From Propionibacteriaceae bacterium (GTDB taxonomy: Bacteria; Actinomycetota; Actinomycetes; Propionibacteriales; Propionibacteriaceae): 64,000 nucleotides of DNA. Positions 16,079 to 26,180 of this stretch are shown here, one piece after another. The notes beneath the pieces were generated by a model, which was not told the origin of the DNA, ran no database searches, and saw only the letters and a program-made list of their open reading frames with translations. The translations under genes were made by a program, and so were the position numbers. The first letter of the stretch is position 1. Every line of letters begins with the position of its first letter. The DNA is taken from NCBI GenBank assembly GCA_031285505.1, contig JAITVZ010000174.1, positions 1-64,000 on the forward strand, read 5' to 3'.

Positions 16079-18889
16079 CTACCGTCGCCGCAACCCCATC
16101 GACACCAGCCCGGCACCGGTCAGGCCGATTCCGACCAGGCCGAGCAGCAGCCCCATCGCGGTGGCTAAGCCCAGCGGGCCGGTCAGTGGCGACTGGTCCA
16201 CTCCATAGCCACCAGTGGCTGCCCGTGGATTGCCCGAAGCGCCATCAGTCGAATTGCTATCCGGGCTTGACCCGACGCCTGGGACAGTCGGTCCTGCACC
16301 AGCCGGTTGGCTCGAATCACCGCCGGGAGGTGTGGGATCGCCACTGCCTGGGTCGCTCGGGTCGCTCGGGTCGGGAAGGGTGTTGGCCGGCAGCTTGATG
16401 CCAATCAAAGCCGGATTGTGATCCGAGGCGGCGAAGGGATTACTGGCGTCAAACAGCTGGCTGATGTTGTAGTTGTAGCGGCTGTATTGATAGGCGATCG
16501 GCTCAGCGGCGTTGATGTCCCACAGGTCCACACCGGTCACCCACTGCGCGGCGACCTCATTGGCGAGCACATGGTCCAATGATCCTGACAAGCCACCATA
16601 GCTATAAGACTCCTCACCGACAGACTCCAGGTCGACGAAGCCGGCCTGGCGCAGCACCACCAACGGATCCTCTTGGCTGTAGGAGTTGAAGTCGCCGGTC
16701 AAGAAGACCGCTTTCAGCTGATGGGCTTGGGCGAAGGCATCGGCAAAATCAACCAGGGCGCTGGCTTGTCGGATGCGGTCGCCGTTGTAGCCGCCGACAT
16801 CCGGGTCGTTGGCGTTGTCGCCTTCACCACCGCTGCCCTTGGACTTGAAGTGGTTGGCGATGACGGCGAAGGTGTTGGCCTGATCGCCACCGACAGGGCG
16901 GAAGGCTTGGGCCAGGGGCTCGCGGGCATTAGCGAAGACACCATCGGGATCGAGCGAATCCTCAAGGTCGAGATCCGAGGCGCCAACCAATTCGACGCTG
17001 TCAGGCCGGTAGATGAATGCGGTGCGAATGACATCTTGCTGGGCGACGCCCGCCGGTGTCAGGGCTTCGACCGGCGAAGGCGCGAAGGCCCACTGCTCGC
17101 TTCCAGCAGCCTCATTCAAAGCCTCGACCAGGGATCGCAAGGCGTCGTCGCGGTCGGACTCTCCGATTTTGATCGAGTTTTCGATCTCCTCCAAGGCGAC
17201 AATATCGGCGTCCAAAGCGTTGATGGCCGCCACGATCTTGGCTTGCTGGCGATGGAAGCTGGCCGGAGTCGCCGCACCCCGTGGACCATTCGAGTCGCCA
17301 TTGCTGCCGCAACTGCGGTCACCGATCGGGTTGCCATCGCGATCGGTGTAATAGCTGCAAGTCCGAGCTGCCGGGTCGGCTGCAACATAAGCTTCACCGG
17401 TGGTGTTGAAGTAGTTCAAGACGTTGAAGGTGGCGATCTGCAGATTCCCGCCGACCTCGGCCGGCGTCAAATTGGCGCTGCGGGTATCCTCGAAAGTGAC
17501 CAGTTCCGGCGCGGGGCCATCGACGGTTTCTTGCGGTTCCAACCGCCACAGGTCATAGCGATAATCCAGCACCAGCGGTTTGTTGAAGGTGACCGTCGCA
17601 CCGACCCGCACCGATTGGGACTGGCTCAACCACGGCAGGGGCTGGTCTTGCAGCGCCTCAGAAGAGTAGTTGCCGGAAGCGCCATCGTCGAGCAGGACCG
17701 CCCGGGCGGCATTGTCGGCCTTGACGTCATCCAAGCAGGCGGAGTCGTCGTCGGCGCAGACTTCGGTCGGCTGCACTAATGGATGATCGCCACTGGCCAG
17801 TCCGATCTCGCCATAGAGGTTGAGGTCGTAGTTGTCGGTGACGGTGAAATCGTTGGTCGGCTCGATCAACATGCCCTCCAGCGCCTCTCGACCGGCCTCA
17901 TTAGCCGGGTAGTCCACGGCGACTGCGCTGACACTGGCCTGGCCGGTTACATCCACGGTGGTCGCTGTCATCTGGGTCAAGCCGTAATATTCGCTGACCG
18001 GGCCGACGACGCTGACCAAATCACCGATAGCGGGGAACGGCCAGGTGCTGGACTTGGCTTGATAGATGAACAAGCCATCCGAAGCTGCTGGATCGATGCC
18101 ATCGGTCTGCTGGATGAAGAAGCCGAAATAGCCGCCCGAGGGGTATACCGCCGTCACCACGCCGCTGGTCTTGGCGGATTTGCCATCCAAGGGTGAGACG
18201 GATCCGCTGCCCTGGATCTGCTCGATGCTGGCGTCGACGGGCGTCGGTTCCAGCGGAGGTTCAACCGGATCGGAACCGTCAGCGGCTTGCGGATTGGCCG
18301 GGCCGACTTGGAAATCGACGGCATTGTCGTCGCTGTCAGCGCCGTCGGTGCCGGTGCGGCTGGCCGAGGTGGTGGCTGACAAGGTCGCGGTTGGGCCACT
18401 GCCCTCAAAGGTGGCGGCGCTCGTCCCGAAACCAACGAAATCGACCACCGTGGCCGCTGCCGGGTCGGCTGCTGCCGGCTCTTCACCATGGAAGAGGATG
18501 ACCCGCCCGGCGCCGGCCGCCATCGTCAGTTTGCCCGTGGCGTCCGGGGTCGGTAGCGCCTCACCGCTTGTGCCAGTGGCCTCGCCGACCAGGAAGTGGC
18601 CACCAGGCGCGACACTGCCGGTCAATTGGTGAGCACCGCCCCGACCGCCGCTGGCTGACCAATACGCCAGGCCATAACCAGTCAGATCGATGGTTTGACT
18701 GGTGGGGTTGTAAAGCTCGATGAAGTCCTGGTTGAAAGTGGCGCCCTTGTTGCCGCCAGCGCCATAAACCTCGGAGATGACCAGATCGCTGCTGGCCGGA
18801 TTGGCTGACACCGGCGCGGCAGTGGCGATGCCACCCGCGACCAACATGACAGCTGCCAAGCCGACGCCTAATAGATATTTTCTCGACAT
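16079..18889 (-). CDS. Secreted lamin-tail/endonuclease-exonuclease-phosphatase nuclease (ExeM/NucH type)
   Basis: This 936-residue secreted enzyme should degrade extracellular nucleic acid. A signal peptide covers about residues 1-30. A lamin-tail domain follows (ISEVYGAGGNKGATFNQDFIELYNP), then an OB-fold-like domain (about 215-330), then the endonuclease/exonuclease/phosphatase domain (about 455-850) with ANHFKSKGSG, TGDFNSYSQEDP and the final SDHNPALIGI. The C-terminus has a Pro/Gly/Ser linker, a hydrophobic segment and RRR, as in wall- or membrane-anchored proteins, but the sorting motif would be SPLTG rather than LPXTG. AAGGGG before the ATG at 18889 fits the start. It is monocistronic. 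Confidence 0.88.
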   Translation of the reverse strand: MSRKYLLGVGLAAVMLVAGGIATAAPVSANPASSDLVISEVYGAGGNKGATFNQDFIELYNPTSQTIDLTGYGLAYWSASGGRGGAHQLTGSVAPGGHFLVGEATGTSGEALPTPDATGKLTMAAGAGRVILFHGEEPAAADPAAATVVDFVGFGTSAATFEGSGPTATLSATTSASRTGTDGADSDDNAVDFQVGPANPQAADGSDPVEPPLEPTPVDASIEQIQGSGSVSPLDGKSAKTSGVVTAVYPSGGYFGFFIQQTDGIDPAASDGLFIYQAKSSTWPFPAIGDLVSVVGPVSEYYGLTQMTATTVDVTGQASVSAVAVDYPANEAGREALEGMLIEPTNDFTVTDNYDLNLYGEIGLASGDHPLVQPTEVCADDDSACLDDVKADNAARAVLLDDGASGNYSSEALQDQPLPWLSQSQSVRVGATVTFNKPLVLDYRYDLWRLEPQETVDGPAPELVTFEDTRSANLTPAEVGGNLQIATFNVLNYFNTTGEAYVAADPAARTCSYYTDRDGNPIGDRSCGSNGDSNGPRGAATPASFHRQQAKIVAAINALDADIVALEEIENSIKIGESDRDDALRSLVEALNEAAGSEQWAFAPSPVEALTPAGVAQQDVIRTAFIYRPDSVELVGASDLDLEDSLDPDGVFANAREPLAQAFRPVGGDQANTFAVIANHFKSKGSGGEGDNANDPDVGGYNGDRIRQASALVDFADAFAQAHQLKAVFLTGDFNSYSQEDPLVVLRQAGFVDLESVGEESYSYGGLSGSLDHVLANEVAAQWVTGVDLWDINAAEPIAYQYSRYNYNISQLFDASNPFAASDHNPALIGIKLPANTLPDPSDPSDPGSGDPTPPGGDSSQPAGAGPTVPGVGSSPDSNSTDGASGNPRAATGGYGVDQSPLTGPLGLATAMGLLLGLVGIGLTGAGLVSMGLRRR

Positions 18890-18994
18890 GATGATCCCCT
18901 TCGAACCCCAGGAGTCTGACGGCACGGCGTTGGCTCAATGACTCCAAGGAGATTCTATAGCGGCCAATAAATATCAAGAAATCGAAACGATGCT

Positions 18995-19388
18995 ATGAAA
19001 AGGCAGTGGCCGGTGAGCCGACAATCGTCGGATGGGTCTAGTTTCACCCGTGGTGGGGCAGGTTGGGTGGTCGCAACTAGACCCACAGACAGTGCGACAG
19101 GATGGCGGGATGGCGGGATGAAGAGGCAGTGGCCGGTGGGTCGACAGTCGCCGGATGGGTCTAGTTTCACCCGTGGTGGAGCGGGGTGGGTGGTGGCAAC
19201 TAGACCCACAGACAGTGCGACAGGATCGCGGGATCGCGGGATCGCGGGATGAAAAGGCAGTGGCCGGTGGGTCGACAATCGTCGGATGGGTCTAGTTCCA
19301 GCCGTGGTGGAGCGGGGTGGGGGGTCGCAACTAGACCCACGGACAGGCGACAGGGCGACAGGGCGACAGGGCGACAGGATGGTGGGAT
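18995..19388. repeat. Three tandem hairpin repeats of about 125 bases (family 2)
   Basis: Copies start at 18995, 19118 and 19249. Each holds GGGTCTAGTT and AACTAGACCC as inverted repeats about 30 bases apart. The spacers between copies are eight-base minisatellites: ATGGCGGG twice, ATCGCGGG three times, and GCGACAGG four times after copy 3. The same hairpin is found at 50843, 50987 and 58436. Confidence 0.85.
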
Positions 19389-19437
19389 GGAGGGGTGACA
19401 GGGGTGACAGGGGGACAGCACTAACCTGATCAAGGAA

Positions 19438-19671
19438 GTGCTTGGCGCTGAATTGGGGAGTATTACATCAGGCGATCATCCTGTGGCTGTTCGGGGGAAC
19501 TTGTTCGTATTCCAGGCGGATGGTGTGGTGACGATGCTAATTGGGACCACTTTGCCGCAGGTGGACAATAGTTATTGCGCAGATGGGCGGCACTCCTATT
19601 TGGCGGAAGTATCTGCACAGTTAGATCCGCGAGGTTATGCTAATTGCATTTTTGTTGAAGCCGAAAGGTGA
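19438..19671 (+). CDS. Small ORF of uncertain status
   Basis: This open frame would encode 77 residues from a GTG (ends CIFVEAER). Its AT content is higher than the neighbours and the amino-acid composition is protein-like (GNLFVFQADGVVTMLIGT), but the frame stays open upstream to a CTG and no ribosome site with proper spacing is visible. It may be a fragment of a lost gene next to the tandem repeats. I do not recognise it. Confidence 0.3.
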   Translation: MLGAELGSITSGDHPVAVRGNLFVFQADGVVTMLIGTTLPQVDNSYCADGRHSYLAEVSAQLDPRGYANCIFVEAER

Positions 19672-19729
19672 AGATAAAGATCCGGTCCAATTCGTCCCGA
19701 TTATCTGGAGCAATCAGTTGCCCAGCGGA

Positions 19730-22700
19730 TCAGTCCTCGAACAGCCCCCGGATGTCGTCGGCGCCGAGGTTTTGGGCGAAGGCGCCGGAGTCATCGTCCA
19801 AAACCGCCTGAAAGAGCTGGGCCTTGCGGGCCTTCAATGCCATCACCTTGTCCTCGATGGTGCCGGTCGCCACCAGGCGGATGGCCATCACCGGCTTGTC
19901 TTGGCCGATGCGGTGCGTCCGGTCGATGGCCTGATTCTCGCTGGCGGGGTTCCACCAGGGGTCCATCAAGAAGACGTAGTCAGCCTCGGTCAGATTGAGG
20001 CCGAAACCACCGGCTTTCAGGCTGATCAGGAATAAGGGCGCATCACCGCTGCGAAAACGCTCGATCACCCGGGACCGCCCGCGGGTGCGTCCGTCGAGGT
20101 ATTCGAAGGCCAGACCCTCCTTCTTGGCCCGATCGCCGATCAAGGTGAGGAAGCTGGTGAACTGGCTGAAGATCAGTGCGCGGTGGCCACCGGCGATCAC
20201 ATCGGTCAACTGCTCGAAAAGCACGTCGAGCTTGGCCGAGCCGACATCGGCATAGCGCGGGTCGATCAGTCCAGGATCGAGGGCGGCCCGGCGCAACAAC
20301 ATCAGCGAGCGGAAGACCTCGAAACGATTGGCCTGATAATCATCGAGCAGACCCAAGACTCGGGCCCGCTCGCGAGCCAACAAGGTGTCATAGATGCGGC
20401 GGTGCTTGGCGGTCAACTCGACAGCCAACTCCTGCTCGATGCGGGCGGGCAGCTCGGGGGCGACCTGCTCCTTGGTGCGACGCAACATCAGCGGCTTTAG
20501 GCGGCGCTGCAACCGCTGCAACAGGGCACTGCCTTCCTCAACCAGAGCGGCGTCTTCGATCTGGTCATCGGCGGTGTATCCCTGGTATCGCTCTGGATGG
20601 GCCAGGGCTTGGCGGGCCAAGCCAGCAGTGTTGATCGGCTTGACGTAATCCTCTTTGAAACGTTTGACGCTAGGGAAGAGGCCGGGCGCGACCACCGACA
20701 TCAGGGCCCACAGCTCATTGAGGTTGTTCTCCAGCGGTGTGCCGGTCAAGGCCAGTTTGAAGGGCGTGCGCAGTTGGCGGGCCAGTTGGTTGGCCTTGGT
20801 GTTGGCGTTCTTCAAGAATTGGGCTTCATCCATGATCAGACCGGCCCAATCGAGGGCCGCGAAATCATCGAAGGCCAAGCGGAAGACCGCATAGGAAGCC
20901 ACCACCAGGTCGACTTCGTCAGCGACGCCCATCAGTGACACGCCTTGTCGGGTCGGTGTGGCTTGCAGTGCCAGGGTGCGGATCCCCGGGGTGAATCGGG
21001 CCGCTTCCGTTGCCCAATTGCCTACCACCGACGCCGGAGCCAGGACCAAGAAAGGCCGATGCTGCTCCTGGAGTTGCAGGACATGGGCCAGCAGGGCCAG
21101 CACCTCGATGGTCTTGCCCAGTCCCATGTCATCGGCTAAAACGCCTCCAAGCCCATGGGCCTGGAGGAAGGCCAACCATTGATAGCCGGTCAGCTGGTAG
21201 GGGCGCAGGGTGGCCTTCAGATCTGACGGCACGCTGGCGGCGGCCGGCCAGTTGGCTTGATTGGTCAGATGGGCCAGTTGGCCGACGGAGTCACGCCAGT
21301 CGTCGACCTGTTCTACATGATCGGCCAGGTCCTCGATCTCCCCCCAGAGGGCCACCGAGTAGCGGTTCAAGCGGATGTGGTCACCGTCGGTCAAGCGTCG
21401 AGCTTCATCGATCAGCTGGCGCAATGATTCAAAAGCCGGCAAGTCCGTCCGGATGATCGAACCGTCGTCGAGGATCAGTTGCTCGTCGCCCATCATGATC
21501 GCTCGGAAGAGATGGATCAGCGAGACCGGTTGATCGCCGACCGATATGCTCAGGCCGAGGTCGAACCAGTCCGGATCGTCGCTTCGATCGACCCTGGCGG
21601 TGATGGTCGGGGCGATCTGGCTGAGGTGATAACTTGGCCGGTCGCTGTCGGCGACCACGCGGACGTCGGGCAGGTCCGCCAAGCTGTCCAGTGCCGCTCC
21701 GAGGCGAACCACGCCGCCATGGCCGACCGAGGGCTGGTTGATGATGAATGGCGCCTTGATCGCCGTCAAACACTCCTTGACGATGATCAGAATCTGCTGC
21801 TCGGCGTCATGGTCGCGGATGTCCTCGAAGAAGAAAGGCAGGGGATAGAGCTGGCCTTGATAATCCCAGGACCAGATCAGGTCCGCTTGGCGGACGTTGG
21901 GGTAGCGCACGTCGATGACCATGACTGGTCGGGGGGCCTGCGGCAACTCGATCGACTGATCGGAGGACACCACGGCCAAGCGGCGGCGCAAGGAGTGATA
22001 GGCGCTGGCCAGGAACTCGCTTTGTTGGTCAGCCGCCACCTTGATCGTGCCGAGGTGCAACAGCTCCAACTCGGCGTCATCCAGGGGATGCGGCGTCGGG
22101 CCAAGGATGATGGTTGGCCCGTCATCGCTTTCGGTCAAGGCGAACAGGCCATGGTGGCTGATGGCGCCGATCAGATGTGGCGCCATCAGTTGGCCATCGG
22201 CCATCAGGCGGCGTTGCAGGGTCAGGCCGTCTTCAGTTTGGCGAATGTCCAGGTCCAAGGACATCTCATCGACCAGGCGCACCGTTTGCTCTGGGTCATC
22301 GGCCACAAAACTGAAGCCTTGGCGGCGAGCCTCGGCCAACAATGGCCACAGGAAACGCCCTGGAAAGCTGTCGAGCAGTTGCCAGGAGCTGGCGGCGAAG
22401 TATTGGCCGCTCGACTTGATCAGATCGGACAGCCAGCCGTGCACCCAATCAGGCATCGAATTGCTGAGGTAATAGGCATGGTAGGGGCGCGGCCAGACGG
22501 CGCTGGTGGTCACCCAGCCTTTGCCTGACCAGTGGGTCGGCTTGATTGACAGAGGTGGCAAAACGCCGCGCCCAGCCGCCCCGACCGCCCACGGTTGATC
22601 GCTTTTGGTGTGGTTGATCCGCCAACGCAGACCCCAGCCCCGACCGGCGTGGTCGTCCTCATCGGGCAAGGGGGTGTCAGCCAGCGGGGCCAGCAGTTGG

Positions 22701-22792
22701 CGCCAGGAGAGTGGTTGGACGCTCGCTGGATCGCTGGCTGGTCTGGGGTTACCCGGGGCAAAGGATCTAGGCTGTCCACTGCTGAACTGCAC
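19730..22792 (-). CDS. SNF2-family DEAD/DEAH-box helicase
   Basis: This 1020-residue protein is an ATP-dependent DNA translocase of the bacterial RapA/HepA-like SNF2 class. The C-terminal half has Walker A DDMGLGKT in the motif I region, the DEAQ box (MDEAQFLKN), TGTPLENNLNELW, and motif VI QAIDRTHRIGQ; the N-terminal 500 residues form the SNF2-associated domain found in large actinobacterial proteins. Many such proteins carry an N-terminal SWIM zinc finger; none is visible, and a TGA codon sits three codons before the GTG start, so the gene may be intact without it or truncated. Role: chromatin or RNA-polymerase remodelling, or defence; not determinable. Confidence 0.88.
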   Translation of the reverse strand: MQFSSGQPRSFAPGNPRPASDPASVQPLSWRQLLAPLADTPLPDEDDHAGRGWGLRWRINHTKSDQPWAVGAAGRGVLPPLSIKPTHWSGKGWVTTSAVWPRPYHAYYLSNSMPDWVHGWLSDLIKSSGQYFAASSWQLLDSFPGRFLWPLLAEARRQGFSFVADDPEQTVRLVDEMSLDLDIRQTEDGLTLQRRLMADGQLMAPHLIGAISHHGLFALTESDDGPTIILGPTPHPLDDAELELLHLGTIKVAADQQSEFLASAYHSLRRRLAVVSSDQSIELPQAPRPVMVIDVRYPNVRQADLIWSWDYQGQLYPLPFFFEDIRDHDAEQQILIIVKECLTAIKAPFIINQPSVGHGGVVRLGAALDSLADLPDVRVVADSDRPSYHLSQIAPTITARVDRSDDPDWFDLGLSISVGDQPVSLIHLFRAIMMGDEQLILDDGSIIRTDLPAFESLRQLIDEARRLTDGDHIRLNRYSVALWGEIEDLADHVEQVDDWRDSVGQLAHLTNQANWPAAASVPSDLKATLRPYQLTGYQWLAFLQAHGLGGVLADDMGLGKTIEVLALLAHVLQLQEQHRPFLVLAPASVVGNWATEAARFTPGIRTLALQATPTRQGVSLMGVADEVDLVVASYAVFRLAFDDFAALDWAGLIMDEAQFLKNANTKANQLARQLRTPFKLALTGTPLENNLNELWALMSVVAPGLFPSVKRFKEDYVKPINTAGLARQALAHPERYQGYTADDQIEDAALVEEGSALLQRLQRRLKPLMLRRTKEQVAPELPARIEQELAVELTAKHRRIYDTLLARERARVLGLLDDYQANRFEVFRSLMLLRRAALDPGLIDPRYADVGSAKLDVLFEQLTDVIAGGHRALIFSQFTSFLTLIGDRAKKEGLAFEYLDGRTRGRSRVIERFRSGDAPLFLISLKAGGFGLNLTEADYVFLMDPWWNPASENQAIDRTHRIGQDKPVMAIRLVATGTIEDKVMALKARKAQLFQAVLDDDSGAFAQNLGADDIRGLFED

Positions 22793-22904
22793 GTTGTCTC
22801 ACATCTCTGTTTTCGTCGAATCCGCCGGCCCGCGGTTCGACTGGCGTCGAGTCTTGGGCCTTAGCCATCGTAGCTTGTGGTTGTGAAGCGTGCGGGGCAC
22901 GGCT

Positions 22905-23393
22905 CTAGGGCACGGCGATCAGATTGTGATAGATGCTCGATCCAGGCTCGGAGTCTTCAATCAGGGTGGCGCCGACACAGCGCTGGTAGAAGTCGATGGC
23001 GTCGCTGGCGGGCCAGCCGATGATGGCGTAGGCATATCCGGCCTCGCGCATCGACCAGAGGCAGCGCAACAAAAGCTCCTTGCCGATGCCGCGATGACGG
23101 AAGCGGTCATCGACGCCGGTTGGGCCGAAAAACCCCTTGCCGGTGGCGTCATAGCAGGCGAATCCGACAACGGCCTGCTGGTGCACCGCGATATAACAGG
23201 AGCCGGGGTTGTTGAACAGGGCGTATGAGCATTCCTCGGTCCAACCCGGCGCGTCGGGGAAGGTGCTGGCGACGAAATCGAGGATGGCTGGCCGGTCGAT
23301 GATCGAGGCCCGTTTGATGGCGATGCCAGCCTCAGGCAGGCCGGGCGTCGGCGGGTAATCGATGCCATAGAGCCGGACCAGCATGTCAGCCAT
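22905..23393 (-). CDS. GNAT-family N-acetyltransferase
   Basis: This 162-residue enzyme has the GNAT motif A with the acetyl-CoA-binding loop RHRGIGKELLL and a preceding strand GFFGPTGVDDRF. A C-terminal FYQRCVGATLIEDSEPGS fits motif B. The substrate is unknown. AAAGG lies seven bases before the ATG. It runs in the same direction as the helicase gene but 112 bases upstream of it, so co-transcription is possible. Confidence 0.85.
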   Translation of the reverse strand: MADMLVRLYGIDYPPTPGLPEAGIAIKRASIIDRPAILDFVASTFPDAPGWTEECSYALFNNPGSCYIAVHQQAVVGFACYDATGKGFFGPTGVDDRFRHRGIGKELLLRCLWSMREAGYAYAIIGWPASDAIDFYQRCVGATLIEDSEPGSSIYHNLIAVP

Positions 23394-23775
23394 GATTTGC
23401 CTTTCGATGAGACTGGCGCCGTCCCTGGCGCACAGACAAAGCCAGGCTACCCCCAGTGACGGCTAGAAGAGGCGCCTTCCTGGGTGCCACACGGTGACAC
23501 ATGCCTCCATCAGGTCTGGGCGCAAATCACCACCGCCCGAGCGACGAGCATCTGACTGCCCATCGAGTGAGTAATACCATCTGCTTAGTCACCATACAGT
23601 CACCGGGGCCAAGCCCGGCTGCCTATATGACCGGTGGCCCCGCCTGGGCGACCGACGAACCTCCGCGCTGTCGGCTGCAGCCGCGGCGACCAAGCACCTT
23701 GGGTAAACAGCATCATCAGCATGATCTAGACTGATATTAATCAATCAGGATGATTGTTGCGAGGAGGCAATGACA
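23394..23775. other. Divergent intergenic region before the 5'-nucleotidase
   Basis: No gene is visible in these 382 bases. A TAGACT -10-like hexamer lies at 23727-23732 in an AT-rich stretch (TAGACTGATATTAATCAATC), and could be the nucleotidase promoter. The leader to the ATG is about 40 bases and holds GAGGAGG. Confidence 0.5.
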
Positions 23776-25926
23776 ATGCACAATGAATTGAAGGCCGGTC
23801 TGGCGCTGGTGATCGCTGCCGGATTGACACTGATCGGCGGTCCTGGCATGGTGATGGCCGACCCAGCCACCAGCGGTCCACGGGAAGGCGATCAACAGAC
23901 CTTCCAGATCGTCTTCACCAGCGACACCCATGGCGCCTTTCGCGACACCAGCTATTCAACGACCCAGCCCATTCCCGGCGGCATGAGCCGGGTGGCGACC
24001 GTCGTCAACCAATTGCGTGACGGTTTCGCCGGTGACACCATCTTGCTGGATAATGGCGACACCATTCAGGGTAATGGCACCTCGATGTTCATCGACAATC
24101 CAGATTTTCCCACTTATCCGACCGTCGACGCATTCAATTTGTTGGGCTATGACGCCATTGGCGTCGGCAATCACGAATTCAACTTCGGCATTCCCAAGCT
24201 CTTGCAGGCGTTTTCGGGTTTCCAGGGTGATCGTTTATGTGCCAATGTCCAGGATGCCTCTGGCCAATTGATGGCTGGATTCAAGCCATACATCATCAAG
24301 GAGTTGGAGAATGGTTTGCGCGTGGCCATCATCGGCATGGTCACTCCGAACATCATGAATTGGGACTCAGCCAACATGGCGGCCGCTGGCTTGACCGCCG
24401 TCGATCCAGCCGTCGTAACCGCCGAAATCATCGCCGATCTGAAGGCGACTGACGCGGCCGATGTTTTCGTCGCCTTGGAACACATGGGCGACACGGAAGA
24501 ATACGCCGCCCCAGGCTCGGGGGCGGTTGATGTCATTTCCGCCAACCCCGATTTGGATGTTTTCCTCGGCGCCCATTTCCACACCATCACCGGCACCAAA
24601 GACAAGCAGGTCGATCTGGGCGGCGTCAAGTTCGTTGAAAACCGGGACGCCGGCCGGTCAGTCGGCCAAGTGTTGATCACCACCACCTATCAGGATGGCC
24701 GCTGGGATGTTGACAACAAGACTGGTGATTATGCCTCATCCGATGTCAAAACCGACGTCATTTCAACCGCTGATGTTGCTGAAGACGCTGCCCTCAACAC
24801 CGCTATGCAAGCGGCGCATGACGCGGCGTTGGCCAACGCCAACACCGTCGTCGGCCAATTGGTCGGCGGACCCTTGGTGCCGCCAGCGCAGGTGCCGGGC
24901 GAATATAACGGCTATTTGGAGGACACTGCCCTGATTCACCTGATCAACGATGTGATGATGTATTACACCGGGGCCGAATTGTCGGGCACGGCCGCCCTGG
25001 ACACCAATGCCAATGCACAGCCAGGACCTTTGACCCGCGGTGATGTCTCCAGCATTTACAAATACGACAATAATACCTTGTATAAAATGGCCATGACTGG
25101 CTGGCAATTCAAGAAATGGATGGAATGGTCTTACTCCTATTTCGGGGATTACACGCAGAAGGGTGTCAAGAACATGGGACCGGCGATCGATCCGGCGACA
25201 GACATCTCTATTCCAGTCGGTAATGGTGGCATGGCTGGCTACAATCAAGACAACTTTGCTGGGCTGGCTTACGAGGTCGATTTGACCCAGCCAGTCGGCC
25301 AGCGGGTGGTTGGCATGAAGAATCTCGACGGCAGCCCGTTCGATATGGATAAGACCTACACTGTGGCGGTCAACAATTATCGGGCCAGCACCCATTTGAT
25401 GAACCCCAATTCCGGCATTTGGGCCGAAGGTGATGCCTTGCCGACCATTCTGGAGCGTGATGTCGCCTCGGATATCACCGGCGAGGGCATGATGGGTCTG
25501 ATTGTCGATTATTTGGCGAACCATGTGCCTGATCAGACGATCAGCAATCAGTTCGTGGCCAATTGGCGGTTCATCGGCTTCGAGTTCGATCCGGCTCTGC
25601 GGGCAGCCCTGGCCCAGTTCGTGGCGCAGGGCTTGATCGACACCAGCAATCCGGCCAACCCGACTTATGACCGGCGAGCCGTCAAGATCAGTGAGGTGCT
25701 GGCCTTGATGGCGCCGACTGACACTCCGTCGAACGATGATCAGGCGTCACCATCGCCATCGATTTCAGCATCACCGGGTGCATCGGCCAGTGGCGCTGCC
25801 GCCGCAACCGGTGGTCAGGCGGCCCGGCAAAGCAGTGGCGCCCTCTGGTGGGGCCTGGCGGCGATTGGCTTGGCCGGCGGGTTGGTGCTCACCCAGTGGC
25901 GACCGATGAGGTGCCGGCGGCGCTGA
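23776..25926 (+). CDS. Secreted 5'-nucleotidase / 2',3'-cyclic phosphodiesterase (UshA-like)
   Basis: This 716-residue secreted enzyme removes phosphate from nucleotides. After a signal peptide (about 1-29, ending GPGMVMADPA) comes the metallophosphatase domain with DTHGAF, NGDTIQGN, GNHEFNFG and a metal-binding GAHFHT, then the 5'-nucleotidase C-terminal domain (about 320-610), a Ser/Pro linker, a hydrophobic segment and a basic RRR tail, suggesting membrane or wall attachment without a canonical LPXTG. GAGGAGG is eight bases from ATG 23776 and only two from ATG 23770, so the second is preferred. It may work with the secreted nuclease at 16079. Confidence 0.9.
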   Translation: MHNELKAGLALVIAAGLTLIGGPGMVMADPATSGPREGDQQTFQIVFTSDTHGAFRDTSYSTTQPIPGGMSRVATVVNQLRDGFAGDTILLDNGDTIQGNGTSMFIDNPDFPTYPTVDAFNLLGYDAIGVGNHEFNFGIPKLLQAFSGFQGDRLCANVQDASGQLMAGFKPYIIKELENGLRVAIIGMVTPNIMNWDSANMAAAGLTAVDPAVVTAEIIADLKATDAADVFVALEHMGDTEEYAAPGSGAVDVISANPDLDVFLGAHFHTITGTKDKQVDLGGVKFVENRDAGRSVGQVLITTTYQDGRWDVDNKTGDYASSDVKTDVISTADVAEDAALNTAMQAAHDAALANANTVVGQLVGGPLVPPAQVPGEYNGYLEDTALIHLINDVMMYYTGAELSGTAALDTNANAQPGPLTRGDVSSIYKYDNNTLYKMAMTGWQFKKWMEWSYSYFGDYTQKGVKNMGPAIDPATDISIPVGNGGMAGYNQDNFAGLAYEVDLTQPVGQRVVGMKNLDGSPFDMDKTYTVAVNNYRASTHLMNPNSGIWAEGDALPTILERDVASDITGEGMMGLIVDYLANHVPDQTISNQFVANWRFIGFEFDPALRAALAQFVAQGLIDTSNPANPTYDRRAVKISEVLALMAPTDTPSNDDQASPSPSISASPGASASGAAAATGGQAARQSSGALWWGLAAIGLAGGLVLTQWRPMRCRRR

Positions 25927-26180
25927 GCCTTGGCTTAAGTAGGCGTCGGTTCGAAATCAGGCCGGGCCTGTCGGGCGAACATGACGGGCCCAGGGTGGGT
26001 CAAGGCTCGAATCACAGCAGCGTGATGGATTGCATGGTCCAGGCGTCGTTAACCCAATGCCAAAAGGCATGAGAAATGAAGCCAGCTGAAGGATTGCACG
26101 AATCGATGATTTGACGATTTGCTGATAGGTTAGTGATGCGGCTTTGGGTCGATCCAGCCGGTCGACAAAAGGGGGGCTTT

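Noticed and set aside
16673-17779. 368-codon plus-strand open frame inside the nuclease gene
   Set aside because: Antisense to a well-supported gene, composition is Gly/Val/Asp-rich as expected for reverse translation.
18995-19388. Possible CRISPR array
   Set aside because: Units are about 125 bases with internal hairpins, spacers are simple octamer runs, and there are no cas genes.
19438-19671. Insertion-sequence fragment
   Set aside because: No transposase motif or terminal repeat could be seen, so it is listed only as an uncertain ORF.
21479-22528. 349-codon plus-strand open frame inside the SNF2 gene
   Set aside because: Shadow of the helicase; no ribosome site or domain.
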